A stretch of 64,000 bases of DNA. Source: Phoronis australis. Its lineage: Eukaryota > Phoronida > Phoronidae. Below, one piece after another: positions 11,280 through 23,965 of the stretch; the first letter of the stretch is position 1, and each line of letters begins with the position of its first letter. The notes beneath the pieces were generated by a model that was not told the origin of the DNA, searched no databases, and saw only the letters and a program-made list of their open reading frames with translations. Location: assembly GCA_002633005.1 (NCBI GenBank), contig NMRA01000578.1:197952-261951 (forward strand). Direction: 5' to 3'. Position numbers and translations under genes: made by a program.

Positions 11280-11830
11280 CGGAGAAAAAATAGTTGCCTT
11301 GCCGTCCTTTTGCAGCCACCGTACCACCGTATACAGTAACCGTATGCGTGTAAATTGTATTACAATTAGTGTTTAAATTCAGAATTTATAGGTCATCAGT
11401 TTCAGTGCATGCCCATAAAAGAATCGCGCAATGGGTGGTAAGGTGTGGGTCAGCGGATATCAACGAATATGATGTGCACACAAGTAACAGCACGAAGTAT
11501 CTCTTCCAGGTAACAGTGAGTGATTTATAAATGCTCATGAACTGAAACGCCTTGGGAAATTTTCGCTTCTGATGGGGTTGGTTCCCTCTTTGTATTTTGG
11601 GCGATTTTGGGTGTGACAAGCCTTTGCAAAATTCTTAGTTTTGCTTCACGCAGCATTCGGAATGGCAATTAGGAAATTCAGTTATCCTTGTTTCCATCAT
11701 TCCTAACCTTAAGGAATATCAATCCAACGAAGATAGTATTCATTTTATATCCTAACATGTATTAAATTCAACTGACTCAACTGAATACCCCTTAAATATG
11801 GAAAGCCAAAGGCTGAAGAAATTCCAGGGC

Positions 11831-13727
11831 ATAAATTTTCTATTCAAGGATTAAATTCTCTGCAGGACCAAAATACTCTCAAAACCAAAATTTATCATGC
11901 CTGGTCACAAAATTAATCACGCCAGGACATAAAATTTCTTGCCAGGAGAAAATTTCTTGCAGGAGGAAATTTCATACCAGGAGACCACATGACAATAACG
12001 ATCCGCTGTGTCTATGTAATAGGCCTACTCAGTTGTATTCAAGTCCAGTGTGTCCAAGTGTACGTTGTTGTAAAACGTGGAAGAGACGTCAGACATTAAA
12101 CCTCATTGTCACGATAATGTGGATTGTTCTAAAACCCCCTCGACCCCCACACCCCTCGACCCCCTAGACTCACAACATCTTCGACCCACGACCCCCTCGA
12201 CCCACAACCCCCTCGACCCAAAGCCGGCCTCCAGTTCAGTAACGCTAGGACCTCGCTAAAAAACAAGACTTCGAGAGATTACGTGACTTTGACTAGGTTT
12301 TAGCTAGGTCCTAGCGTAGGTCCTAGCGTCTACTGAACGCACGCCGGGTTCGGCTCCGTCAGGTAATCGACTCACCGGCTTCGCTGTGTCTGTACAACTG
12401 TAGGTATACATACCGGCACAACTAGCAGCAGACAGCCTAGTCTTGGTACAAAACTGTATACTAAATATACAGCTTTGCACCGATGTGGGTAAAAAAGTGG
12501 TAAAATAAAACCTGACACTATATTAGTGTCATTAAAAGCTACAGTCTTCATACAGCTAGCTGGCTGGCTACAGACAGCCACAAGTTTCAAAAGCACCATA
12601 AACAGGCGTATATAATCGAACCAGGAACAACCCACCTTATCTGAGAGAAACGCCAGACGGACCTCCGACCGGAAGCACCGAAAACAGGCCGATCCTCCTT
12701 TTGCCCCATAGCAGTACAGGAATGCCGACGATAGACAGGAATCACGAACCATTTTTCAGTTTGGCGCATCAAACCGCCACTACAGCTGGACGGGAAAGTT
12801 GCCACGCGAGCTGCCACGTGCTCTGTCGGCATGAGACCTGCTCCGCGGAGTCAGTGAGTACACTAATGTGTTCGTCCGCTGTAACAACTCAAAATTCGAA
12901 TTTATTACATCAAGATATGAGCTGTGCAGCACTGAAATTAGTGGGCGGGCACTATAGCCTCCAGCTTCCTATGGTGCGTCGCCCGTGCAAGATTATTTTT
13001 CAAAACGGGTAAAATACATTAAACGTATTTAACGACAGCCCCATACCTGACACTGGATAATTACAATAAAGAGACAAATTCGGTCACAATGAAGTATGAA
13101 TCATGATGAAATGCCCAACGTTCAACTGAGAATTACACTGACTTTATCTCAGACAAGACTTCAGCAATTGTTCGGGGATTTTTTTCGATTTTCTTATGTG
13201 AATGTGCTTTTCTTTTGCTTTTATTTTCGCAAAAAAAATTGCTAGGCCTATGATCGTCGACCTCTCTGTTCCACCACGACTTCAACGAAAGTCACTCAGC
13301 GACGTAATAAGACTATGAAATATCGGCAAAAAGCGCAAAAATACATCTACAGCCACAGGTCGTGGGTCTAGGGGTTCGTGGGTCGTGGGGGTCGTGGGTG
13401 CAGTGTCGAGGGGGTCGTGGGTCGAGAGGTGTGGGGGTCGAGGGGGTTTTAGAACTATCCCGATACTGTGACTGTCGTCGGCGAGACATTGTGTACCTAT
13501 TGCGTCATCTCTTGTGGATGATCACGTGGTCTCCTGGCATAAAATTTTCCCGACGTGAAATTTTCTGGACGTGTGAAATTTTCTGTCCTGGAGTGATAAG
13601 TTTTCGGTCCTGGCATGTTAAATCTTGGTATTGACGTGATGAATAATAGGGCCTGGGGTGTTAAATTTTGGTTTTGAGAATATTTTGATCCTAAAGAGAA
13701 TTTTATTCTTGAATAGAAGATTAAATC
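11831..13727. mobile_element. Foldback-type element
   Basis: Two long inverted arms, 11831-12240 and about 13343-13727, flank about 1.1 kb. Outer arm parts hold degenerate repeats of 'CCAGGACATAAAATTT'; inner parts hold a GC-rich minisatellite built on CCCTCGACCCACGAC (12130-12226, inverted at 13348-13455). Both arms share the transition TTCTAAAACCCCCTCGACCC. Arms built of tandem repeats around a unique centre are the hallmark of foldback transposons. The centre includes a second MITE (12233-12339) and a piece (12449-12575) homologous in inverted orientation to parts of the 33.9-38.0 kb transposon. No intact coding frame. Confidence 0.65.
12233..12339. mobile_element. Small MITE, CGTTCAGTAACGCTAGGACC family, copy 2
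   Basis: Inverted ends AGTTCAGTAACGCTAGGACC and GGTCCTAGCGTCTACTGAAC. Related over its length to 5582-5721 but shortened in the middle. It abuts the inner minisatellite of the left foldback arm. Confidence 0.6.
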
Positions 13728-14100
13728 ATTGTTATGAGCAATGCTCTTTCAATGACTTTGATATAATAGAGCAAGCAAAAACAACAAGGGAGCTGAAAAT
13801 TCGTGAAGCTTTACAAGCCCAGTCTCAATAGGCTACTGACACACTACAAGTTGTCATTTTTACTCTAGTCTACAGTTATACTCCCCTGTAACTGTGTCTG
13901 TGTGTCATTACCGTTGTTAGGCCTAGCAAGGTGGCCACTGTTTTTGCTTCTGAAGATGGTGTTTTAATATACGCCAAAACATGTCAAACCGAGTTAAATC
14001 CATCGTTGTTTTTATCAATATATGCTGCTAGTTGCTATTCTGGAGATCTTTAAGCTGATATTCAAATAAATGTTTAACTCAGTTTGTCAAATACATTATT
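13728..14100. other. No supported gene
   Basis: AT-rich sequence between the foldback element and the start of unit U1; nothing recognised. Confidence 0.5.
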
Positions 14101-14971
14101 TTTACCTACAAATTATGTGATTTTACACTTGAGAATGTTCTCTTTTCGGCCAACATGATCAACAGTTAGTCAAGTCCATTTCTCCTTTTCGCATCTACAT
14201 TGAAAGCTGGTATTTTGCGATACGCAAAAAATCCTTTTTGATCTGCCGACGCCCAAAATTTGAATGCATCAGCCTGAACGGTCTGTGCTAGATATCTCCT
14301 GTTTGTGTACTTAATATATAATATTATTCAAAAAGAGTAAAATGACAATCTGTTTTTCGCTCCCGTTTTCCAGGAAATTGAGAAACTGAACATAATTTAT
14401 GTTTGTTTGATGCACTATAAGGTGGTAGGTAAAATTAATTATATTGAGAATGGCGCCTTCTCGCGTTTTAACCAATCGGACGGCAATGGTTATTTAAGTT
14501 GGCGGTCTTTGTGCTAAGTGGTTCAAACAGACTTATAAGTTATTTTGTTATACATGCATAGAAAAACGTGATGTGGCACTTGTATAAACCACCTGTTTTG
14601 TGTTACTTTATGTCAAAGTGTTTGAGCTGTGGTAAATTTATTTCAAACATTCATGTACATTTCAACTGAATTACAATACTCAATACCAGATGTTGCCAAT
14701 CGTATTTGTTTCTTCCAGGTAATTATGTCAGTTCTACAAAATTTGGAGCTTATCTCTCAAAAGTTGAAACTTCTCTTTATTATTCAAATAAACTCTGACG
14801 TCACTTCCTTATTACTGGTGTTATCCATGCAGGTTTCTTATGTGTTTAATCCTCGTAACTTTTCTGTCGTGAAATACTGAAAGGTGCCATCTGAAATGTA
14901 ACAGACACACCTTTATCTGCCTTTGAAAATAGAGCACAATTGACGGAAAACTGCACAATTTCTTGAATCTG

Positions 14972-14997
14972 AATGTACATACATACATACATACATT
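14972..14997. repeat. CATA microsatellite, U1
   Basis: Short (TACA)n run; the allele at the matching place in U4 is about four times longer. Confidence 0.8.
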
Positions 14998-17468
14998 CAT
15001 ATATTAGGCCTGCAATGGTACAACTGTCATATAGGAAACATACATCTGTGTACCATGAAATTAAACAACAAAGAGTAAAGCAACATGGAGTATTCAACAA
15101 ATCTATTCATAGGGAAATAGTCATGTCCTGGTCCATTTACGTGTATTTGATTCATGTTTTGATACGCAATGACGATTATTAACCCAGTCGACAAGTCTTG
15201 GAATTTGAGAAAAGGTTGAATTTTTTTCACAAAATCGGTTATTTGTGAAGTGACAAGCGTGACTAACGCATTGGATAAAATAATGGCTCACTGTGGGGAA
15301 TGACTGCTAACATCGAAAGACAGGGTCATTTTGTTCTATAATGAAGAAATAGTTTAGCTGAGTAACGATTTCTTTCTCAGTGAAGGTATGAACCCGTGCA
15401 GGTGTCGGGACAAGTTAAGATGTTGGGTGAAATCTCTGAAGCAGAGTTTAGCATCCTTTTAAAACTGGATTTCATCTCTATTTAGTAGCCAAAAATGAAA
15501 AATTAATTACACCACCGGTGTCACAATAGTCCTTACCGTGATGTGACTTAATTATCATTATTAAAAAGAACATTGAGACCAACAGCGAATCAAAAGAACT
15601 CTTCAGAGTTTATTGGCGTTGACCAACCTTAAAACTTTTAATTGGAACAAAAAATCATTACAACACATTCATATGAATAACAAAGGAGACAAAGAATATG
15701 GCGACCGGCGGCGTTTTTCTATGTACCAACATATTTGTTCAAACGGGCAAAATTTAACAAAACCACCTTCTTAAAATCTGAAGCTCATGTCACAGGATCT
15801 GTGAGCTAGTGACTTTCCAGTAACAAAATTTGAGCTGATGTAATATCCCATAGAGAAGTGGTGAAGGTTAGAACCAATATGACAAAATCTCTTAGACGAC
15901 CCGAGTAAGGAGACGGCTCTTTCGTTCCCTATACGAAAATGATGCATGTAGACATTGCCTGCGATTTGATTTGTTGGCTTATTCGGAAATAATTCAATAT
16001 CGGTTGAGCGTGGTAATGTTTTGAGTCCAACACGCCAAGAAAAACATTGGTAAATAAACAACGGCGAAATGCCCTTTAAGTTTTATTGATACCAAATGTT
16101 ACTGATCAAATAAATATCATCTATTCAAATTACTGTGCAAATGTATGCATATAATTGAATAATACTGCCACCCTACCAGTTGGGAGATTGTTGAAAAAGA
16201 GTTAAAAATATCTACAAAACTACAACCCAATTCATTGACTCTCAGTAAAAGCAAATATATTCTGAAAGTAAAAAATGTGTACAATTTAATTTTGAGCCTT
16301 GTATCAATCTGTGCAATTTAATTTTGATTTTTATATCACTGACCTATCATACTTTATGTCACGTGACCTTGTGTTTTGGTAAAATTAAGGAAAAATGAAG
16401 GAAGGTAGGTACGTAGAAAAATAACAACATTGAAAAATTCCCGTTGCTTTAAATGTTCAAGACGAACTCTTCAAATCGCTGTCATGGTTTCCTACATTAT
16501 TCTTGCGTTTTTGTTTTATGTAACTTGAGATTCTTTTCGAGAATGTCTTCACACAAAAATGAAACATTTTGAAAACAGTTTCCTATAGAGTTTTGGGAAG
16601 ACAATGCATAAACCACTGCGCGCACTTGAAAGATTCAAAATAATCATATTAGCACTTTCTGTGATGAGATGTTCTGAAATAAGCAACATCTTGATATTTT
16701 TAGGGGTTCTCACCGCAATTCTGCATCGACCAACACTCGCGCACGTCGACAATAACTGTCAGCATGACTGTATTTGTCTTTTTGTTTTCAAAACAACTTA
16801 CCATTAATTTATATGTCACGTCGTCCTTTTCGGAGCCGATATCGTCGGCATCGATTAAACCTTTGTGGTGGGCAACTCTTGCAGATTTTAAGACTATATC
16901 TCAGCCATCCTGTAAGTATAAAGTAGAACAAACAAAGTTTATCAATATTTCACCTTGGTCATGTAGTAGGAACCCAATCTTTTGCTCAATATGCTGTATG
17001 GACATATACTCTACAGCATTCAGAGGGACTGATTTCGTTTTTCTCCCAATATATTTGCTCTACGGAACGCAGTAACGCGGCATCGTACACTCGTGAATTC
17101 ATCGTTTATCGTGATTTCTCACACGAAAGTGTTTGGTGAATATGTAAAAAAGGATTTTAATAGAAAATCAAAAAATATTTGCTTTCATTTGAAAGGTGGT
17201 GAACTGTTTGAGCATGTTAAAATCAAATTTTAAAACACTTTTCTTTCTTATAAGTAAGAGTTATAAGTTTTCTTACGTTCCATGTATTTGTGTATAATAA
17301 TTGTATATAGATTTCTTTGTATGCATTTAACCCAGACACAATGCCTCTTGGCGCTTTCTGGGTATGTATATTTATTGTACTGAATATTTCATAATAAACA
17401 TTTAAAAAACATGACATTAGTTGGTGACATTGCGTGAACTGTAGATAATAAGTCTAAAAAGAACCCTG

Positions 17469-17540
17469 TCCCGACCGAGGTTCGAACCCGGACTTTCTGC
17501 TTGCAATGCAGAAAATCTCGGGTTCGAGCCCCGGTTGGGA
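17469..17540. other. tRNA-like hairpin, U1
   Basis: A 33-bp imperfect inverted repeat around a 7-nt loop. Each half carries a T-arm/B-box-like GGTTCGA(A/G)CC and the centre looks like an anticodon arm (TCTGC-TTGCAAT-GCAGA). Neither strand folds into a good cloverleaf because the D arm is wrong, so it is not called a tRNA gene. Counterparts lie at 30840-30911 (U2) and 55256-55330 (U4), and a remnant at about 43910-43930 (U3). Confidence 0.45.
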
Positions 17541-19235
17541 GAGAGATTTTTTCTCACTTAACTGTGATGTGACCAATATATGGCGTGAAAAAATAGATAA
17601 ACATTTCGTATAGTTTATCAACACGCTAATTTTTTCTTCTTGGTACACTTTCCTCACCTTATAGAGAATTGACAGCTGTTACACTAACGGCCGACCGACC
17701 AATCTTGTCGTTTCTTCATGCTGGCCATTTTTGGTTTATATTTTTAATATTTTGATTGAGGTCGCATTTGTAATCTGATCCTTCTATATGCATGGTTAAC
17801 CTGTGGCTGTTTATTTTTCCAAGAAAAGTTGTAAGCGACTTTCAGTCGTTAATACTTACTCTTATTTCCTTTCGATTTCATCGTTTGAACACGTGTCAGT
17901 ATCTCGATACACAGAATGTTGAATAGGGAGTCGTGATATCAGTTATAAGTTATTGCGATCTGCCCGCGAATTTGATTCAATTAGATATCGATAACCATCA
18001 GATAGTGTTGCTACAACAAACAGTTATGTATCAGTTCAACGCATGGCTACAATTCAATTAGACATCGATAATTATCACATAGTGTTATTACACGGTAGAG
18101 CATGCTGTTGGCGAAATAATAAATGATTAGTTGTTCCAGTTCAACGCAAGGATACAAACATCAAAATGATTGCAAGTATTTCTATATCTCAATAACGCAG
18201 TACCGATAACCATGACTACTGGCTGCAGAACACTTACCAGCAAAATGGAACGCTTGTCACTGGAGAGAGCCTTAGTCACTGTCCACAAAACAATTACCGG
18301 TTACTGTAGGAACTCGTGGGACGCGCAACGAACCCTATGGTGCATGGTAAATTCGTGTAGTTAAATTTCAGCTTTTACCGTGAGAGTTCCTTGCGCTTGG
18401 TAAGAGTTTTTTCGGTGACTGGTAAGTATTTTGTAAAGGGTGGTAAGAGCTTCCCTTCATGTCCGTGTCATATGCTGTGCGGCACAAAGTCATTAGAGGT
18501 TTGAATACCATCCCCGTGGCAAATCAAGGTTTTGACACATCAAGAAGAGAAATAAATTCTCCGCCGTGAAATCACTACTCACCTGGAAAACGACGTCTAG
18601 TTGTCGGATGACACAGCCACACGACAAACTTAGTGCATTTGACGCAATACTTCGCCATGTTTAGTTTGGTAGGGCCTGTTAATTAAGATAATTCGGCAAC
18701 ATTTGACTATGTTTTGACCCTTTGACAAAACAACAACTTATTACCACTCGTCCATTGTAGTTACCTGCCGAAAAGACTTCAAAAATTTTAACACAGCCAG
18801 TTTTATAGACTATAAAATAAATATCTTGAAGACCACTCGTTGTGTAACTTCAATAGATGAGTCTTTATAAGTTGTTGAAGATTGACTCCAAACTCCATTC
18901 ACAAAAGTACTATACTTTTTAGAGTCCCGTTTAAAAAAGGCACTTAACTGTTTTTTCTACGTAGAATTTATTTACATTACAGAGTTTAAAAATAAAAAAT
19001 TGAATGTGTTTATACATTCATAGAAAACAAGTTTTACAACTGAAAAGTATATTCTGAAAAACACTAATCCTAGACCAGCTGATCTCTGAATACCAACGGA
19101 GTATATCTCCGCTGATTAAACGTAGTAACTCAGTCATGTACAATTGTTCGTTTTTAGATGAACAATTAAATTTAAAAATCTCAGGGCAACGTGGGAATGT
19201 ACTTTATGTTGTTAACTTGCAATATTTGGAGAATA

Positions 19236-19416
19236 AAACAGCTTATTATTTAAAATGACTTATTTTTATTAAAATGACAAAGGCAAAAATGAAGTTTGGG
19301 CCTCAAAAGAGAGGCGTCCAATATTAATATAGGTGGCCTCGTTTTTGAGGCTCGAAATACAATTTTGCCTATGTCGTTTTAATAAGAATACGTCATGTTA
19401 AATAATAAGCTGTTTT
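19236..19416. mobile_element. Near-palindromic MITE, U1 copy
   Basis: Arms of about 80 bp start AAAACAGCTTATTATTTAA and meet at CCAATATTAATATAGG. It lies within the unit just downstream of gene exon 3. A second copy is at the same place in U4 (58177-58410). U2 has no insert there (about 32490), which marks it as an insertion. Confidence 0.75.
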
Positions 19417-20831
19417 AAATGTTTTTTATAAAAATGGTTGTTTTGCAAGAATTGTGATATGGAAACAAAAACTTAGTCACATGGGGCACATGTTTGAAGA
19501 TGACAAATAAATTGTGACCTCAGTTTTAACATGGCGAATATTAGAGAAAACTGCGCTGAACTGTGCCTAAACTAAAAAAGTAGCAAACTTAATGATTGTT
19601 AGACAACTTTCAATTGAGCTAATCAATAACGAAAGAGCGACACCTATAATTTTGTCAATGTTTTTACGTTTTCTTGACCATAAACCACCCCAAAACCGAT
19701 TGTCAACTGCCAAACAATCCTGACACTCTTTGCCCTCGCTTTCAAATCCGTCTAGTGCTCCTAGCTTGTCCAGAAGTTCTGCAAAAAGAGAAAAGTCGTT
19801 ATAGCTTTGGCGTCTCAGTTGAACGAAAAATTATAATTTTTCGCACTTTTTAGTGTCCTAGAAGACGGATACATTTTTCTGGTTTTTGACACAGTGAATC
19901 GACATTCCCAATTTTGGCAATTTCATCATGACAGGGGTGAAGTTATTTGGTTGCCTTTGCGGCCACGTCCTCTGCTACCAACTTATTTTAATTTGAAGTT
20001 GGCTTTCCTCTAACTCCAACTTGTTGTTGTATCTATATAAAAATTGCCAAAAGCCAATTAATGAAAGATGTACTGCTCTCGGTATTTTACTTCACGTTCC
20101 AAAATACAATGAGACGATCAAACTTGTTCCTGAATTAACTTCAGGAAGTATGTTTTTTCAACAGTTTTACCTCGTCCAAGGAATATCAGTTTTTCCTTAC
20201 TATAAGCATATGTTCTAGATGTGCTCGCTCTTTTTGATATCCAAAAATGATGCCTTCAAATATAGATTAAACACGTTAAATGCGGGTTAAAGAGCTAAAA
20301 TGTCACCAAGAGTCCTAGCGTTACCATGGAATATTAGCGTGGGACTTCCTGGCTAAATTCAGAATTTGCATAGTTGTTCTGACAGATACAAAATCAAAAT
20401 AAAATAATATTCTCCACTAAATCACGCACGTCCAAATTAAAAGTTACACATTTAACTGAAACGTGTGCCTATTGCGTTGTAAACAAAATGGCAGACAATA
20501 CGAGCACGAGATCAGTTGCAAAATAACTGACTCTTACAGACAACACAATAACGACTTACCCTCTTCAGAATTTTCGTCTACAGTTCGGACATATCCATAC
20601 ATAGATAAACCAACAAGAATCACCAAAACTGCTTCCATGGTGCAGCCCCAAAACTACAGCCTGTAATATCGTACAATGTTACTGTGTAGCATTTCTCACA
20701 ATGGGGTGGGAGAGAGAGAGCACTAGAACTGGGAATTGGTTGAGCCACTGAAGCTCATCAAAAAACATAATCCGTTAGCGACAAATGCTTTAGAGTGGGG
20801 CACGATGGTGTACGATCCCAGTGTTTACCCC

Positions 20832-20832
20832 N
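20832..20832. other. Ambiguous base
   Basis: The single N in the window. Confidence 0.95.
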
Positions 20833-21113
20833 TTGAGTGACGGCTTAACTGACCATTTAGAACTAATCCTTCTTGACACCTTCGTTTCCGAGCCGCCATT
20901 ATACCCGACAAACAACACGTTGCCGGGTAAAACTTATTTCTGTCAGTGTCGACATTACGCAAGGGGCGGAGCTTGAGATAGGTCAATTAACAGCTTGGTT
21001 GACATGTCGCAACTTTACTTTAAATCAACGGTAATACATATACGTGTTTAGAAAAAGTCGGTGAATGCAACATGTATTCATAAACGAGTAAAATCAAGAT
21101 GTCCACATAAATG

Positions 21114-21522
21114 CCGTCCACACACAGACTTATCCTAGAACAAGTCACTCCTGGAACGCTTTGACGCTAGGTTTAAGTGCTGTCTGGACGATATTTGAAC
21201 TAGTGAAACTTACAACACTTGTGACAACTTATTCCGCAATATCGAGGTGGGTTAACTTGTTCTAGGCTAACTTGTGCCACTTGTAATCTCTGTGAGGCCG
21301 CAAAAAATGGGGTAGGGCGTAATTAATTATCAGCCGTGGTTACATATACAAACGGGTTTTCTTGAGCGCACCGTACTCGCATTAGGTGTTCATTGTCATG
21401 CACAGAGCGACAACTTTCGCCTTATCCTAGTAATCAGATATGTGTGTGTGTGGACGCTCTGCTTAAATGTGGGGTAAGTTGCACTAGTGCAAGTTGTTCT
21501 AGGGTAAGCTGTGTGTGGACGG
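21114..21522. mobile_element. MITE with CCGTCCACACACAG ends, U1 copy
   Basis: Inverted ends of about 35 bp (CCGTCCACACACAGACTTAT ... inverted CTTACCCTAGAACAACTTGC). Non-coding, 409 bp. The U2 counterpart is at 38057-38594. U3 and U4 lack most or all of it. Confidence 0.7.
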
Positions 21523-21660
21523 GACTACAGCCATCAGTGCAGTCTGAGGTTTTAATTCTGTTACACGCAAATACGAAGTCCCTCAGCCATTACTACACGA
21601 ATAGAACTCTAGACCTGGGATAGATGTCTGTGCGCCAAAGACGGTAAGACGCGGTCTCAC

Positions 21661-21990
21661 AGGGGCGGATCCAGGATTTTGATTTAGGAGGGTCAGGGCA
21701 CAGGAATAACCAGAATTTCGTCACATGCGCGCGCCCAGCCTAAAGTGTAGGGATGCAGGGGTCTCGAATATGTGGGTTTGTGGACCTTATTTATAAAAAA
21801 ACGATAAACGGGCTTTGTTCAAGGCCTATGTATTGTGCATTGCTCCCCCCCCCCCCAGCACCCCTGGGTGCGCGCATATGTTAGTCAGCAATTCGCACCC
21901 CTAACTGCCAAATGGTTTCTGGGAGAGTTTTAGGGGGGGCATGGCCCCCTTGCCCCCACCCCCCAAATCCCCACTGATCTCTGGCTACAC
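21661..21990. mobile_element. Dispersed repeat starting GGGGCGGATCCAGGATTT
   Basis: Shares its start and the GCGCGCCCAGCCTAAA block with 63786-64000, and its tail (CACCCCTGGGTGCGCGC) with 36940-37200. Includes a C homopolymer at 21847-21857. Non-coding short interspersed or MITE-like family. Confidence 0.55.
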
Positions 21991-22812
21991 GCATGTCAGC
22001 CAACACTGACCCTTCAACAACAAATATAAGCGATGAAATGAATACAATAATCCCATTTTATGTGAATAGAATCACCAATCAATGCAATAGTGAGGAGTTT
22101 AAAACTTCCAATTCATTCATCAAATTTTTGGAAGAAAATATTTTTTAAACATTATATTATGGGAATTTTAGTTTAGATTACTTCTCATAGGGATTGCGCA
22201 ACTGAAATAAGAATTTCGAAACTGTCAAAAAATGTCTCTGCAGCAATTTAAGAACCTAGAGCATGATATGTAAATATCTTCATGTTTGCGTACCTTTCAG
22301 TCGTTCAGAGATTATCCGACTTGGCCGTCCTAAATCAATGTGATAACCGGCCGGCGACTACCGGGTTAAAAGTAAGAAGCGTGATGTTTCTGACGAGAAG
22401 TGAACCAGCACACACACACATACACACACCCACACACATATGCATATATGTAGAATTCCGTGACGTTAATGTATTTCAAAGGAATGTGTACACTATACAC
22501 AACAATGGGACGTTCGGATGTTGTGAAAAAAATGCCGCTGTACGATTGTTTTGTATAAGTGAGTCATCGTCGCCTTCATTATTCTTGGTGGCCAACCTAG
22601 AAAAAGTAGAAAGGGACTCGTGCGTATAAAGTAGAGCCATACTCCCACTAAAGAGGAAAACAGAACATGTTAAATAGGACATCCTCACACAAAACACTAT
22701 CAGAGTACAAATTTATCGGGCTGTTTGGCCCCCTGCATGAGGGAAGTCCCAGCTAGGCCCTGCGTGCCTCCTCGATGAGACACACCCCTTTTTCCTCCTC
22801 CACCTTCTCATC

Positions 22813-22876
22813 TTCTTCATCACCATCATCGTCATCGTCATTGTCATCGTCATCGAACTTGTCGCCTTCATCATCC
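22813..22876. repeat. GAT/GAC trinucleotide repeat, U1
   Basis: Imperfect CATCGT/CATCAT run. Minus-strand frame reads almost only Asp and Glu. Counterparts at 39779-39858, 49178-49256 and 61672-61735. Confidence 0.75.
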
Positions 22877-23340
22877 TATTGTCTCTGTGACTAGTAATCT
22901 ACTACCGTATTGCCGCCCCATTAGGCCCATGGGCGTCTGTGCGGAAATGCACTTATATGCAAAACTTAGGCGCATACGCCAATATGAGAAGCATTTGTAT
23001 GAAAAAGGCCGCGAAAAAAAGAATTTCGGATATAAACCTATGGGCCTAAACGCGGGGCAATACGGTAATACTAAATCATTGGTCAAATTTCTTGAAAATA
23101 CTCCAAGAAACTCCAAAGATGCAGAAGCAAACGTAAAAATATCATTAGGACGGAGAGCGATAGTCAAAACGGGTGCGCCTATATGCAGATTAATGTATGG
23201 GCCTATGCATGACGACCTATATTACACCATTTTAAAAATTAACACTTTAAACAAGGAAATAAATGTCTGCTCTCGTTGTCGTCGTACTTTTGGGCTAAGT
23301 AATAAACGTCAGTGAGGCAAGGTCTATGAAGCATAAGTGA
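22877..23340. other. Conserved unit block with a 142-codon frame
   Basis: The plus strand is open at 22887-23315. The frame is partly kept in U2 (39873-40058 and 40112-40345) but broken in U3 and U4. The DNA is rich in short inverted variants of GGCCCATGGGCG and GGGCCTAAAGGCGC. The frame decay and palindromic composition argue against a gene; it may be an old repeat. Confidence 0.4.
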
Positions 23341-23965
23341 AATTAATAAACGCCCGGCTTCTATAAGAATCTGTACGATAAAAACAAAAATATCAGTTGA
23401 TACGGAGCCTGAATTCCCAGCACACTCAAGACTTTTCGCCACAAACTAATGCGCCAGCAGTCTCTATATGTTTTGTTGTACTTTTTGCCACTTGCACAAA
23501 ATTACGTGGTAAAAAGTGCTTGAATTTGGTTGGATTTCAAGATCCGTGGTTAGGTATTAGGCCGGTGCGTGTTTTAACACTTGAATGTTTTTACAGTGTG
23601 CGGTGAGGAGGATTTTCATCCACTGAGTTATATTTTCTTCTTAACACCAAGTTAAAGGAAATGGCAACCTTTTGTCATGCCATTTTTAGTAAAAATACGG
23701 TTCCTTGATTCTCTCAGACATATGTTTCAGTTAATTTTATTAATTAGTCGTGACGTACTCCGGAAGTGACGTTTAGGGGGTTAAGAATTTCCCGCCATTT
23801 TTCTGCGTGGGAGTTTACTGTGAGGATCTGTTCTACTGTTATTTTCGTGTTAGTTTTCTAAAATTGTCACCACTGCTCATTGACGAGTATTCTACAACAA
23901 GCTGGGTTGTTGGAGAACTCAAATACGTTGGGTTTAGGTATCGTTTAGTTTGTAGTAGCAAAAAA

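Larger units (their letters stand above)
16809..20638 (-). pseudogene. Secreted CxxC-x7-C family gene, U1 copy (broken)
   Basis: Exon 1 (20560-20638) is intact, with an ATG, a hydrophobic signal core (VLVILVGL) and a GTAAGT donor in phase 1. Exon 4 (18583-18675) and exon 5 (16809-16909, stop at 16809-16811) are also open and correctly phased, with both CxxC-x7-C motifs. Exon 2 has a TAA just inside the expected acceptor and a frame loss. Exon 3 (19668-19974) has an in-frame TAA near its start and a one-base deletion further on, and its donor is changed to AAAAC/GTAAAA. Read as the same five-exon gene as in U4, it cannot make the full protein. A short product using other splicing is possible but unsupported. 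Confidence 0.65.

Noticed and set aside
17469-17540. tRNA-Cys (plus) or tRNA-Ala (minus) gene
   Set aside because: The T-arm and anticodon-like arm are present, but no proper D arm or acceptor pairing forms on either strand.
22887-23315. 142-codon plus-strand gene
   Set aside because: The frame breaks in two of the four units and the DNA is made of short palindromic motifs.
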